This document shows, in pieces, positions 44,768-53,101 of a stretch of DNA of 64,000 nt; within the stretch, counting starts at the first letter, position 1; each line of letters begins with the position of its first letter. The stretch comes from Micromonospora chokoriensis (GTDB lineage: Bacteria; Actinomycetota; Actinomycetes; Mycobacteriales; Micromonosporaceae): positions 21,755 to 85,754 of the forward strand of contig NZ_JOAN01000033.1 of the NCBI RefSeq assembly GCF_000718555.1, given 5' to 3'. The notes under the pieces were generated by a model that saw nothing but the letters and a program-made list of their open reading frames with translations, was not told the DNA's origin and ran no database searches. The position numbers were made by a program, and so were the translations under genes.

Positions 44768-45100
44768 CTAGGCCTCGTCGGGCAGGTGCCAGACCTCCTG
44801 CATCGGGGCCCAGAAGTCACCCGATCCACGCTCGGTGAGCGACTCCTGACACGGGTCGGTCAGCTTCCACCACTCCTGCGTCTGCGGGTCGGCGGCAATC
44901 AGCCGCTGGTCGGCCTCGTAGTCGTCACCGACGTACTCGTAGTAGCCGAAGAGCAGGTCGTCGTGGAGGAAGATGGTGTAGTTGCGGAAGTTCGCCTTTC
45001 GCAGCGTCTCCTCGACGCTCGGCCACACCTCGGCGTGTAGCCGCAGGTAGGTCTCCCGCTGCTCCGGGCGGAGTCGGATCACGCAGCCATGACGTTGCAC
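44768..45100 (-). CDS. rhaM: L-rhamnose mutarotase
   Basis: A 110-residue protein of the RhaM/DUF718 family (CVIRLRPEQRETYLRLHAEVWPSVEETLRKANFRNYTIFL), with the family features GYYEYVGDDYEADQRL and WWKLTDPCQ. It interconverts anomers of rhamnose or a similar sugar. GTG 45100 has AAAGGG upstream. No other rhamnose gene is next to it. Confidence 0.88.
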   Translation of the reverse strand: MQRHGCVIRLRPEQRETYLRLHAEVWPSVEETLRKANFRNYTIFLHDDLLFGYYEYVGDDYEADQRLIAADPQTQEWWKLTDPCQESLTERGSGDFWAPMQEVWHLPDEA

Positions 45101-45249
45101 GTGGTGCCCTTTCGTGTGAGCTGATGCAGGGGTGCCGAAAATCACCTGACCGTAGCGGTTGGACGGTGCCCGGCGGAGGGCCAGCCGGCCGTCGATGCCG
45201 ACCGTTCTACCAGGACTACGTACGGTGGCAGCGGGTCTACCCTCAGGTG

Positions 45250-45930
45250 ATGGAGGGCCGCGTGCTCGTCGTCGAGGACGACTTCTCGATCCGGGAGGTC
45301 ACCGCCCTCGGTCTGCGCCGCGCCGGCTTCCGGGTCGACACCGCCATCGACGGGCGACACGCCCTGGCGGCGTTCCGAGCCCACCCGGTCGACCTCATCG
45401 TGCTCGACATCATGCTGCCGGGCCTGGACGGTCTGGAGGTCTGCCGGGAGATCCGGCGCACCAGTCAGGTGCCGATCCTGATGCTGACCGCGCGCACCGA
45501 CACCATCGACGTGGTGGTCGGGCTGGAGTGCGGCGCGGACGACTACCTTCGCAAGCCCTTCGACCTGCCCGAGTTGGTAGCCCGGGTCCGCTCGGTGCTG
45601 CGCCGGGCGAGCGTGCCGGCTCCGTCGACAATCATCGAGGTCGGTGGCCTGGAGATCGACCCGGGCGGCTTCGTGGTCCGCCGGCACGGCCGGGAGGTGG
45701 CGCTGACCTCGACCGAGTTCCGCCTGTTACTGGAGCTGGCCCGCCGACCCGGCCAGGTCTTCACCCGGGAGTTGCTACTGGACCTGGTCTGGAACCACGA
45801 CTTCCTCGGCGACTCCCGCCTGGTCGACGTCGCGGTGCAGCGGCTGCGCGCCAAGATCGAGGACGACCCGGCGCAGCCACGGCTGATCCGGACCGTACGC
45901 GGCGCCGGCTACAAACTGTCCGCAGGCTGA
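45250..45930 (+). CDS. OmpR-family response regulator
   Basis: A 226-residue regulator with receiver (VLVVEDDFSI, phospho-acceptor in LIVLDIMLPG, KPFDLPELVARV) and winged-helix DNA-binding domain (FTRELLLDLVWNHDFLGDSRLVDVAVQRLRAKIEDDP). TACCCT 7 nt before the ATG suggests a leaderless start. It forms an operon with the kinase and lipoprotein genes that follow. Confidence 0.92.
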   Translation: MEGRVLVVEDDFSIREVTALGLRRAGFRVDTAIDGRHALAAFRAHPVDLIVLDIMLPGLDGLEVCREIRRTSQVPILMLTARTDTIDVVVGLECGADDYLRKPFDLPELVARVRSVLRRASVPAPSTIIEVGGLEIDPGGFVVRRHGREVALTSTEFRLLLELARRPGQVFTRELLLDLVWNHDFLGDSRLVDVAVQRLRAKIEDDPAQPRLIRTVRGAGYKLSAG

Positions 45931-45942
45931 CGGGAGGCGGCG

Positions 45943-47400
45943 ATGGCCGGACGCGCGGTGCTCCCCGGCCGCCTGCGGCGCCGGCTGACGATCGCGTTCG
46001 TCCTGGTCGCTGGCGTCTCGGCCGGGCTGCTCGCCGGCGGTACCGGGCTGCTGCTGCGGCAGTCCTGGTGGGACGCGTCGCTGCACGAGGCCGCCGCCGA
46101 CACCCGCTATCAACTCGTCCTCGCCGGGCAGTTCCTCCCGCTGACCGAGCAGCGCAGCACCGAGCTGCTCACCAGCTTCGAGGCCAGCGGTCGGCACGTG
46201 GTGCTCGTCGACGGCCCGACCCGCGCCTCGCACCCCGCGTACGCCCCGGTGCTGGGCACCCGGTTGCGGGCCGTGGTCGCGGACGGGCGGCTCGGCTACC
46301 AGCGCTCCGCGCCGACGCAGCGTCCTCGGTTGCTGGTGGTCGGCGGGCGCATTCCCGGCTCGACCGCCGAGCTGTACGTGCTCACCGTGGAGGACGACGT
46401 CGCCACCGACCTGGCTCAGCTGCGTACCGCGCTCGTGGCCGGCTGGGTGCTCGTGGTGTTACTCGCCGCCGGGGTGGGTCACGCGCTGGCCCGCCGCACG
46501 TTGGAACCGGTCAGCCGGGCCAGCCGGGCCGCCCGAGCCCTCACCGAGGGCCTGCTCGCCACCCGCCTGCCGGTACGCGGGCGAGACGAGTTCAGCGTCT
46601 GGGCGGCCACATTCAACGAGATGGCCGAGGCGCTGGAGTCGAAGATCGCGGCGCTGTCGGCCGCGCAGGCCCGTGAGCGGCGGTTCACCGCCGATGTCGC
46701 GCACGAGTTGCGTACCCCGGTGACCGCTCTGGTGGCTGCGGCGTCGCTGCTGCGCGAGCACCTCGACCAGCTGCCCGACGACGCTCGGCCGGCCGCCCGG
46801 CTGCTGGTCGGCGACGTGGTCCGGCTGCGCCGGCTGGTCGAGGACCTGATGGAGATCTCCCGGTTGGACACCGGGCGGGAGCAGCTGGCCGTCGGGCCGG
46901 TCGACGCGGTGGCGCTGCTGCACGGCATCGTCGCGGCGCGTGGCTGGTCGCAGCGGGTACGGGTCAGCGGTGCTCCGGTCGCGTTGCGCACCGACCCGCG
47001 TCGGCTGGAGCGCGTGCTGGCCAACCTGGTCGCCAACGCGGTCGAGCACGGCGGTGGGGAGATCACGGCCACCGTGGCGGGCGTAGGCCCGCTTGTCGTC
47101 TTCGACGTCACCGACCAGGGGCCGGGCATCCCGGCGGAGCATCTGCCCCGGGTGTTCGACCGGTTCCACCAGGTCGACCCGTCCCGCTCCGCGCCGGGCA
47201 GTGGGCTCGGGCTGGCCATCGCGCGGGAGCACGCCGCTCTGCTCGGCGGGGAGCTGAGCGTGCGCAGCGCACCGGGCGACGGCACCCGATTCCGGCTGGC
47301 GCTGCCCGCCGACGGTCCCGCCGGACCGCACGGCGACGTGCCGTGCCCGGTCGACCGCGCCGACGCGGGTCCGGCCGGCCGGGCGGGCGGTGCCGGATGA
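45943..47400 (+). CDS. Sensor histidine kinase
   Basis: A 485-residue membrane kinase: two transmembrane helices around an extracellular sensor (about residues 40-160), HAMP region, HisKA (DVAHELRTPVTALV) and HATPase (NLVANAVEHGGG, DQGPGIPAEHLPRVFDRFH, GSGLGLAIAREH). It partners the adjacent response regulator. The lipoprotein gene overlaps its stop by 4 bp. Confidence 0.92.
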   Translation: MAGRAVLPGRLRRRLTIAFVLVAGVSAGLLAGGTGLLLRQSWWDASLHEAAADTRYQLVLAGQFLPLTEQRSTELLTSFEASGRHVVLVDGPTRASHPAYAPVLGTRLRAVVADGRLGYQRSAPTQRPRLLVVGGRIPGSTAELYVLTVEDDVATDLAQLRTALVAGWVLVVLLAAGVGHALARRTLEPVSRASRAARALTEGLLATRLPVRGRDEFSVWAATFNEMAEALESKIAALSAAQARERRFTADVAHELRTPVTALVAAASLLREHLDQLPDDARPAARLLVGDVVRLRRLVEDLMEISRLDTGREQLAVGPVDAVALLHGIVAARGWSQRVRVSGAPVALRTDPRRLERVLANLVANAVEHGGGEITATVAGVGPLVVFDVTDQGPGIPAEHLPRVFDRFHQVDPSRSAPGSGLGLAIAREHAALLGGELSVRSAPGDGTRFRLALPADGPAGPHGDVPCPVDRADAGPAGRAGGAG

Positions 47401-48296
47401 GACGCCGCGGCAGGGTCGGGCTCGGCGTACCGATGCTCGTCGTGACGCTCCTGCTCGGCGGCTGTGGCACTCCCCGCTCCGGCGATCTCGGCCCGGCGCC
47501 CGCCGCGCCGCCGACGAGCGCCGCACCCACCGACCGCCCGGATCCCACCCCGACCCCGACCGCCGCGCCGACGCCGCCACCCACCGACCGACCTCCGCGT
47601 CCGTCGGCGTCGGCGTCCACCGGTGAGCGCCGGCCGGACACGGTGACCATCGAGCTGTGGTACGTCCGCGCCGGGCTGCTCGTGCCGACCCGACGTACCC
47701 GGCCGACCACCGTCGCGACGTCCCAGCTGGCACTCACCGAGCTGGCCGCCGGGCCAGCCCCGGCCGAGGCCGCCGCTGGGATGACCACTCTGCTGCCGGC
47801 CGGCGTCGAGGTCACCCGGATCGTCGACGGCGTGGCGACGCTGCGGGTCCCGGCCGCTGACGACCCCGGGCAGCGGCGGCTACGCGAGGCGCAGGTGGTC
47901 TGGACGCTCACCCAGTTCCCCACCGTGCGTCAGGTTCGCCTCGACGGCGCAGCCCCGGTCGATCGGGCGGACTACGCGGACCTGCTGCCACCGATCGTGG
48001 TCACCGGCCCGATCCCTGGCGAGCGGGTCGCCACCCCACTCGTCGTCACCGGCACCGCCAACGTGTTCGAGGCCACGGTGAGCGTCCGGGTGCTAGACGC
48101 CGCCGGCCGGCAGGTGGCCGCCGGTTTCGGCACCGCCAGTTGCGGCAGTGGCTGCCGGGGTGGCTACCGGGTGGTGGTCGGCTGGCGCACGGCCCGCGAG
48201 CAGAAGGGCACGATCGAGGTGTACGAGGTCTCCGCCCGCGACGGCACACGGATCAACACGATGGCCGTGCCGGTGGTCCTGACTCCCGGCGGCTGA
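47397..48296 (+). CDS. Lipoprotein with GerMN and Gmad2 domains
   Basis: The 299-residue lipoprotein (lipobox LLGGC) has a proline/threonine-rich linker. A GerMN-like domain follows (TIELWYVRAGLLVPTRR, LAALTELAAGP-like core), then a Gmad2 immunoglobulin-like domain (PGERVATPLVVTGTANVFEATVSVRVLD). The two-component pair plus GerMN lipoprotein recalls MtrA-MtrB-LpqB, where the lipoprotein modulates the kinase. Confidence 0.82.
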   Translation: MRRRGRVGLGVPMLVVTLLLGGCGTPRSGDLGPAPAAPPTSAAPTDRPDPTPTPTAAPTPPPTDRPPRPSASASTGERRPDTVTIELWYVRAGLLVPTRRTRPTTVATSQLALTELAAGPAPAEAAAGMTTLLPAGVEVTRIVDGVATLRVPAADDPGQRRLREAQVVWTLTQFPTVRQVRLDGAAPVDRADYADLLPPIVVTGPIPGERVATPLVVTGTANVFEATVSVRVLDAAGRQVAAGFGTASCGSGCRGGYRVVVGWRTAREQKGTIEVYEVSARDGTRINTMAVPVVLTPGG

Positions 48297-48400
48297 CCAC
48301 CGCGTTCACCTGCCGGCATCCCTGCGGAAACGCGATCGTTTCGTCGACGCCGTGCGACGCAACTCACGAACACCTGCACGATCCCATTGCCGCGAACTAG

Positions 48401-48413
48401 TGTCGGTACGACA
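48401..48413. promoter_or_regulatory. Small palindrome upstream of the TetR gene
   Basis: TGTCG and CGACA flank a 3-bp centre, 19 bp before the TetR start, a position that fits autoregulation. Confidence 0.45.
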
Positions 48414-48432
48414 TCGTTTCACGGGGGTCGGG

Positions 48433-49062
48433 ATGCTGGGTGGTCAACAGGTGGGCGCGGGTGCTGGAGTGCCGGCCGCCCGGGCTCCGCGTTGCACCGA
48501 CAGCGACCTGTTCACCGTGGTCACCGACCTGCTGCGCGAGGTCGGCTACGACCGGATGACCATCGACGCCGTCGCCGCTCGCGCCCACGTCAGCAAGGCC
48601 ACCATCTACCGGCGCTGGGACGGTAAGGCGGAGTTGGTCGTCGCCGCCCTGCGCGACCGGCACGTGGATGTGCACAACCCGCCCGATACCGGCTCGCTGC
48701 GCGGAGACCTGATCGAGTTGCTGCGGGCCACGGCCGCGATCTGCACGGCCGACTGTGACCTGATGCAGGCGTTGACCTTCGCCATGCGGACCAACCCCGA
48801 GCTGGAACGCCTGGTACGCCACCAGGTGCTGCCGGCCGGGCGGGTGGCCACCACCGCCATCCTGGTCCGTGCCGCCGCCCGCGGGGAGATTCCGCCGGAG
48901 GCCGGCGAGCGGGAGTTGTTCCACGATCTGGCACCCGCGCTCACCATGTCCCGCATCGTCGCGCATGGCCTGCCCGCCGACGACGCGTTCCTCACCCAGG
49001 TCGTCGACCAGGTGCTGATCCCGGTGCTCCGCTATCAGCACGACTGCCCATCTCAGGCCTGA
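48433..49062 (+). CDS. TetR-family regulator
   Basis: The 209-residue protein has the TetR helix-turn-helix (LLREVGYDRMTIDAVAARAHVSKATIYRRWDGKAELV) and a ligand-binding C-terminal part. ATG 48433 follows a G-rich stretch. It precedes an MFS drug exporter by 34 bp and probably represses it. Confidence 0.9.
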   Translation: MLGGQQVGAGAGVPAARAPRCTDSDLFTVVTDLLREVGYDRMTIDAVAARAHVSKATIYRRWDGKAELVVAALRDRHVDVHNPPDTGSLRGDLIELLRATAAICTADCDLMQALTFAMRTNPELERLVRHQVLPAGRVATTAILVRAAARGEIPPEAGERELFHDLAPALTMSRIVAHGLPADDAFLTQVVDQVLIPVLRYQHDCPSQA

Positions 49063-49096
49063 TCTCACCGACATTCGCAACACGGAAGGCTTCACC

Positions 49097-50590
49097 ATGC
49101 CCGGAACCACCTCGACCGCCCCCGGTGCGCCCAGCGCCGGCGCGTCGACAGGCGCACCGCACCCGCGGCGCTGGATCGCGCTGGCGGTCATCGCGGTCTC
49201 ACAGTTGATGGTCGTCCTGGACGCCACCATCGTGAACATCGCGCTGCCGCACGCCCAGGCCGACCTGGGGATCACCGACGCGAACCGGCAGTGGGTGATC
49301 ACCGCCTACACGCTGGCCTTCGGTGGTCTGCTGCTGCTCGGCGGTCGCATCGCCGACTACTGGGGGCGCAAGCGCACCTTCCTGGTCGGGATGACCGGTT
49401 TCGCGCTCGCCTCCGCCCTGGGCGGTCTGGCCACCACCGGTGAGATGCTCTTCGCCGCCCGCGCGTTGCAGGGCGCCTTCGGCGCGCTGCTCGCCCCGGC
49501 CGCGCTGGCGCTGCTCACCGTTCTCTTCACCGAGGCCACCGAGCGGGCCAAGGCCTTCGCGGTGTACGGCGCGATCGCCGGCGGTGGGTCGGCCGTCGGT
49601 CTGCTGCTCGGCGGGGTGCTCACCGAGTACGCCGACTGGCGCTGGTGCCTGCTGGTCAACATCCCGGTCGCGGCCGTCGCCATCGCCTTCGCGATCCCGC
49701 TGGTGCCGGAGAGCCGGGCGCACGGCAACACCCGTTACGACGTACCGGGTGCGATCGTGGTGACCGCCGGCCTGGTCTCCCTGGTCTACGGCTTCACCAA
49801 GGCCGCCGAGGACGGCTGGGATGCCACCGCGACGCTCGGTTTCATCGCCGCGGGTGTGGCGCTGCTCGCCGCCTTCGTGGTGATCGAGCTGCGCTCCAGC
49901 CACCCGCTGCTGCCGCTGCGGATCCTCCTTGACCGCAACCGGGGCGGGGCGTTCCTCACCTCGACGCTGATCGGCGCCGGCCTGTTCGGGGCGTTCCTCT
50001 TCCTGACCTTCTACTTCCAGGTGGTGCTGGAGTACAAGCCCTTCGAAGCGGGTCTCGCGTCGCTGCCGGTCACCGTCGGTGTGCTGATCGCGGCGGGTGC
50101 CGCCAGTCAGCTGATGCCTCGGTTGGGTGCCAAGCCGCTGATGGTCGCCGGCGCGGCGCTCGCCGCCCTGGGCATGCTGGTGCTGACCCAGATCGACGTG
50201 GACACCTCGTTCGTCACCCACCTGCTGCCCGCTCAGCTGATCCTGGGCCTGGGCCTGGGCTTCACCTTCGTCCCGTTGTCCAGCCTCGCCCTGGTCGGGG
50301 TGCCGGAGCACGACGCCGGCGCGGCCAGCGCGACGCTCAACGCCACCCAGCAGATCGGCGGCTCGCTCGGCACCGCGCTGCTCAACACCTTCTACACCAG
50401 CGCGGTCGCCGCCTACCTGGTCGGCCGGGCGCCGACGCCGGTCAATCAGGTGGAGGCGCTGGTGCACGGCTACCGCGTGGCCTTCGGCTGGGGCGCGGCG
50501 CTGATCGTGCTCGCCGGAGTGGCCACCCTGGTCCTGGTGAAGGTCCGCAAGGAGGACATCCCGACCGGCAACACCGTGCACATGGGCTGA
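49097..50590 (+). CDS. DHA2-family MFS drug exporter (EmrB/QacA type)
   Basis: The 497-residue protein has about fourteen hydrophobic helices and the family motifs LDATIVNIALPHAQ, WVITAYTLAFGGLLLLGGRIADYWGRKRTF and GGGSAVGLLLGGVLTEYADWRWCLLVNIP. Proton-driven efflux of drugs or metabolites is expected. GGAAGG precedes the ATG. Confidence 0.92.
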   Translation: MPGTTSTAPGAPSAGASTGAPHPRRWIALAVIAVSQLMVVLDATIVNIALPHAQADLGITDANRQWVITAYTLAFGGLLLLGGRIADYWGRKRTFLVGMTGFALASALGGLATTGEMLFAARALQGAFGALLAPAALALLTVLFTEATERAKAFAVYGAIAGGGSAVGLLLGGVLTEYADWRWCLLVNIPVAAVAIAFAIPLVPESRAHGNTRYDVPGAIVVTAGLVSLVYGFTKAAEDGWDATATLGFIAAGVALLAAFVVIELRSSHPLLPLRILLDRNRGGAFLTSTLIGAGLFGAFLFLTFYFQVVLEYKPFEAGLASLPVTVGVLIAAGAASQLMPRLGAKPLMVAGAALAALGMLVLTQIDVDTSFVTHLLPAQLILGLGLGFTFVPLSSLALVGVPEHDAGAASATLNATQQIGGSLGTALLNTFYTSAVAAYLVGRAPTPVNQVEALVHGYRVAFGWGAALIVLAGVATLVLVKVRKEDIPTGNTVHMG

Positions 50591-50600
50591 GCTGACCGAC

Positions 50601-50651
50601 GAGGCCGCCGGCCGGACCGCCCCGACCTGGGGTGGGCCGGCCGGCGGCCTC
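50601..50651 (+). terminator. Terminator after the MFS exporter
   Basis: A perfect 15-bp stem GAGGCCGCCGGCCGG / CCGGCCGGCGGCCTC with a 21-nt loop starts 10 bp after the stop. Confidence 0.75.
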
Positions 50652-50698
50652 GTCCGGTAACGTCCCGAGCATCGTCGAGAGTCCGTTTGAGGAGATCC

Positions 50699-51490
50699 AT
50701 GTCGACCCCTGCTGACCAGATCATCACCGCTCTGCGCGCGGGCCACGAGGAGCTCGCCGCGCTCGTACGCGACCTCAAGGAAGACGACCTGCTCCGGCCG
50801 TCGGGTGCCAGCGAGTGGCAGGTGTCCCAGGTGCTGAGTCACCTGGGCAGCGGCGCCGAGATCACCCAGGCCTCGCTGGACGCCGCCCGCACCGGCGCGC
50901 CGGGCCCGGACGGGGACTTCAACCGCAGCGTCTGGGCGCGCTGGGACGCGATGTCCCCGGCCGAGCACGCCGCCGGGTTCCTCGCCGTCAACGAGCGGCT
51001 GGTCGAGGCGTACGAGGCGCTGGACGCCGAGACCCGGGCCTCGCTGCGGATCGACCTCGGCTTCCTGCCGGAACCGGTCGACCTGGCCACTGCGGGCCGG
51101 TTCCGGCTCAGCGAGTTCGCCCTGCACCAGTGGGACGTCGAGGTGGCGTTCAACCCGTTCGCGGCGGTGACGCCGGGGGCGGTGGCGCTGCTGCTCGACC
51201 AGGTCGGCGGCATGCTGGCCTGGACCAGTCGGCCGCAGGAGCTGGCCGGGCGGGAGGCGACGCTGCTGGTCCGGCTGCATGCGCCCGAGCGGGCGTTCGG
51301 GCTGCGGCTGGGCGAGAAGGTCGAGGTTGTCGACGCGCCCGAGCAGCCCGACGGCGAGTTGGTCGCCCCGGCCGAGGCGTGGCTGCGGCTGGCGACCGGT
51401 CGGCTCGGGTCCGCGTACACCCCGGAGGCGGTGCGGGTGACCGGCCCGGTGACCCTCGACGACCTGCGCCGGGTCTTCGTCGGGTTCTGA
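50699..51490 (+). CDS. Mycothiol-dependent maleylpyruvate isomerase family protein
   Basis: The 263-residue protein has the DinB-like MDMPI N-terminal domain (ITALRAGHEELAALVRDLKEDDL, VSQVLSHLGSGAEITQ, FALHQWDVEVAF), whose histidines and glutamate bind the metal. A C-terminal sterol-carrier-like domain follows. Mycothiol-dependent chemistry is typical of actinomycetes. GAGGAG lies before ATG 50699. Confidence 0.85.
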   Translation: MSTPADQIITALRAGHEELAALVRDLKEDDLLRPSGASEWQVSQVLSHLGSGAEITQASLDAARTGAPGPDGDFNRSVWARWDAMSPAEHAAGFLAVNERLVEAYEALDAETRASLRIDLGFLPEPVDLATAGRFRLSEFALHQWDVEVAFNPFAAVTPGAVALLLDQVGGMLAWTSRPQELAGREATLLVRLHAPERAFGLRLGEKVEVVDAPEQPDGELVAPAEAWLRLATGRLGSAYTPEAVRVTGPVTLDDLRRVFVGF

Positions 51491-51499
51491 GGCGCAACC

Positions 51500-51528
51500 G
51501 CGCGGGCCGGGGGTGACCCGGCCCGCGC
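51500..51528. terminator. Bidirectional terminator between isomerase-like and rtcB genes
   Basis: A perfect 12-bp stem GCGCGGGCCGGG / CCCGGCCCGCGC with a 5-nt loop lies between the two convergent stops. Confidence 0.75.
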
Positions 51529-51534
51529 GACCTC

Positions 51535-52734
51535 TCAGCCCTTCACACAGACCACCTGCTTGAGGTGCGCGACCACCTCGACCAGGTCCTCCTGCTGGGC
51601 CATCACCTCGGTGATGTCCTTGTACGCGCCGGGGATCTCGTCGACCACCCCGGCGTCCTTGCGGCACTCCACCCCGGCGGTCTGCGCGGCCAGGTCCTCG
51701 GTGCTGAACGTCCGCTTGGCCTGCGCCCGCGACATCCGGCGCCCCGCGCCGTGCGAGGCCGAGCAGTACGCGTCCGGGTTGCCCCGACCCCGCACGATGT
51801 ACGACCCGGTGCCCATCGACCCGGGGATGATGCCCAGGTCACCCCGGCCGGCCCGGATCGCACCCTTGCGGGTGACCAGCACGTCCACCCCGTCGTAGGT
51901 CTCCTCGGAGACGTAGTTGTGGTGACATGAGATCGGCTCGTCGTAGCTGACCTGCGGGAAGTGCTCGCGCACCACGCCGCAGAGCAGGGCCAGCATGACG
52001 GCCCGGTTGCGCCGGGCGTACTCCTGCGCCCACCACAGGTCCCGCCGGTACGCGTCCATCTCCGGCGTGCCGGCGAGGAACACGGCCAGGTCCCGGTCCG
52101 GAAGGTCGACGTTGTGCGGCAGGCCCCGCGCCACCCCGATGTGCCGCTCCGCCAACTCCTTGCCGATGTTGCGGGACCCGGAGTGCAGCATCAGCCAGAC
52201 CCGGCCCTCGTCGGCGCCACCCTGCTCCAGGCAGACCTCGATGAAGTGGTTACCCCCACCGAGGGTGCCGAGCTGCCGCTGCGCCCGCGTCTCCAGCTGC
52301 GCCACCCGCCGGTCCAGGCCGGCGAACCGGCCCCAGAAGTCGTCCCACCCCGCCTGCTCCAGACCACGGACCCGACGCGTGTCGACCGAGTCCTTGCGCT
52401 GGGTGAAGCCGACCGGAATGGTGGCCTCGATCGAGGAACGCAGCCCGGCCAGATCGTCCGGCAGGTCGGCGGCGGTCAGCGAGGTGCGTACCGCCGACAT
52501 CCCGCAGCCGATGTCGACGCCGACCGCGGCCGGCGAGACGGCCTGCCGCATCGCGATCACCGAGCCGACCGTGGCGCCCTTGCCGAAGTGCACGTCGGGC
52601 ATGACGGCGACACCCTGCACCCAGGGCAGCGCGCCGATGTTGCGCAGCTGCTTGGCGGCCTGCGCTTCGATGGCGTACGGGTCGGTCCAGACCCGGACCG
52701 GTGCCCGGGTGCCGGCGAGAGGGGTGAATCCCAT
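51535..52734 (-). CDS. rtcB: RNA ligase RtcB
   Basis: The 399-residue protein has the RtcB metal-binding motifs MPDVHFGKGATVGSVI, GVDIGCGMSAVRT, GTLGGGNHFIEV and the guanylylation-site region ASHGAGRRMSR. It seals RNA ends with a 2',3'-cyclic phosphate or 3'-phosphate to 5'-OH ends. It has no archease or rtcA neighbour here. Confidence 0.93.
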   Translation of the reverse strand: MGFTPLAGTRAPVRVWTDPYAIEAQAAKQLRNIGALPWVQGVAVMPDVHFGKGATVGSVIAMRQAVSPAAVGVDIGCGMSAVRTSLTAADLPDDLAGLRSSIEATIPVGFTQRKDSVDTRRVRGLEQAGWDDFWGRFAGLDRRVAQLETRAQRQLGTLGGGNHFIEVCLEQGGADEGRVWLMLHSGSRNIGKELAERHIGVARGLPHNVDLPDRDLAVFLAGTPEMDAYRRDLWWAQEYARRNRAVMLALLCGVVREHFPQVSYDEPISCHHNYVSEETYDGVDVLVTRKGAIRAGRGDLGIIPGSMGTGSYIVRGRGNPDAYCSASHGAGRRMSRAQAKRTFSTEDLAAQTAGVECRKDAGVVDEIPGAYKDITEVMAQQEDLVEVVAHLKQVVCVKG

Positions 52735-52811
52735 CGCGGTCTCCTTCTGTCGTGCGGTGACCGATAGTGATCATATTTCGGCCGCCAGCGGCGGTGCGCG
52801 GATACGAAAGG

Positions 52812-52842
52812 GCCGCCCAATCCCGGTGGGATGGGCGGCCAG
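52812..52842 (-). terminator. Terminator after the 41-residue gene
   Basis: GGCCGCCC pairs with GGGCGGCC and, inside it, ATCCC with GGGAT. It lies 20 bp past the stop of the short minus-strand gene and upstream of rtcB. Confidence 0.65.
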
Positions 52843-52862
52843 CGGACGCGTCAGCGTCGGCG

Positions 52863-52988
52863 TCAGTCGCGCCACCCCGGCTCGTTGCCCCGCAATGGGC
52901 AGTAGGCACGGGTTTTGGCGGTGGTGCGCAGAGGGTTGCCGGCGGGGAGCAGGCACCACAGGGCATCGGTGCGGACGCGTCGCGACAT
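52863..52988 (-). CDS. 41-residue basic protein of unknown function
   Basis: The product MSRRVRTDALWCLLPAGNPL... is 41 residues, basic, with two cysteines in hydrophobic/CPLRG contexts. The ATG is preceded by a strong ribosome-binding site (GGAGGGAG, 7 nt away), and a terminator follows, so I think it is a real gene. No family recognised. Confidence 0.65.
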   Translation of the reverse strand: MSRRVRTDALWCLLPAGNPLRTTAKTRAYCPLRGNEPGWRD

Positions 52989-53101
52989 GGTGTACTCCCT
53001 CCGGGGTTGATCGGTTGACGTTGCGCTGACGACAGTAGGAGTGCGGCGGCGAGTCCGCAATGGATATTGCCGCCGAGGTGTCGTCACAGCCGAGGCCAGC
53101 C

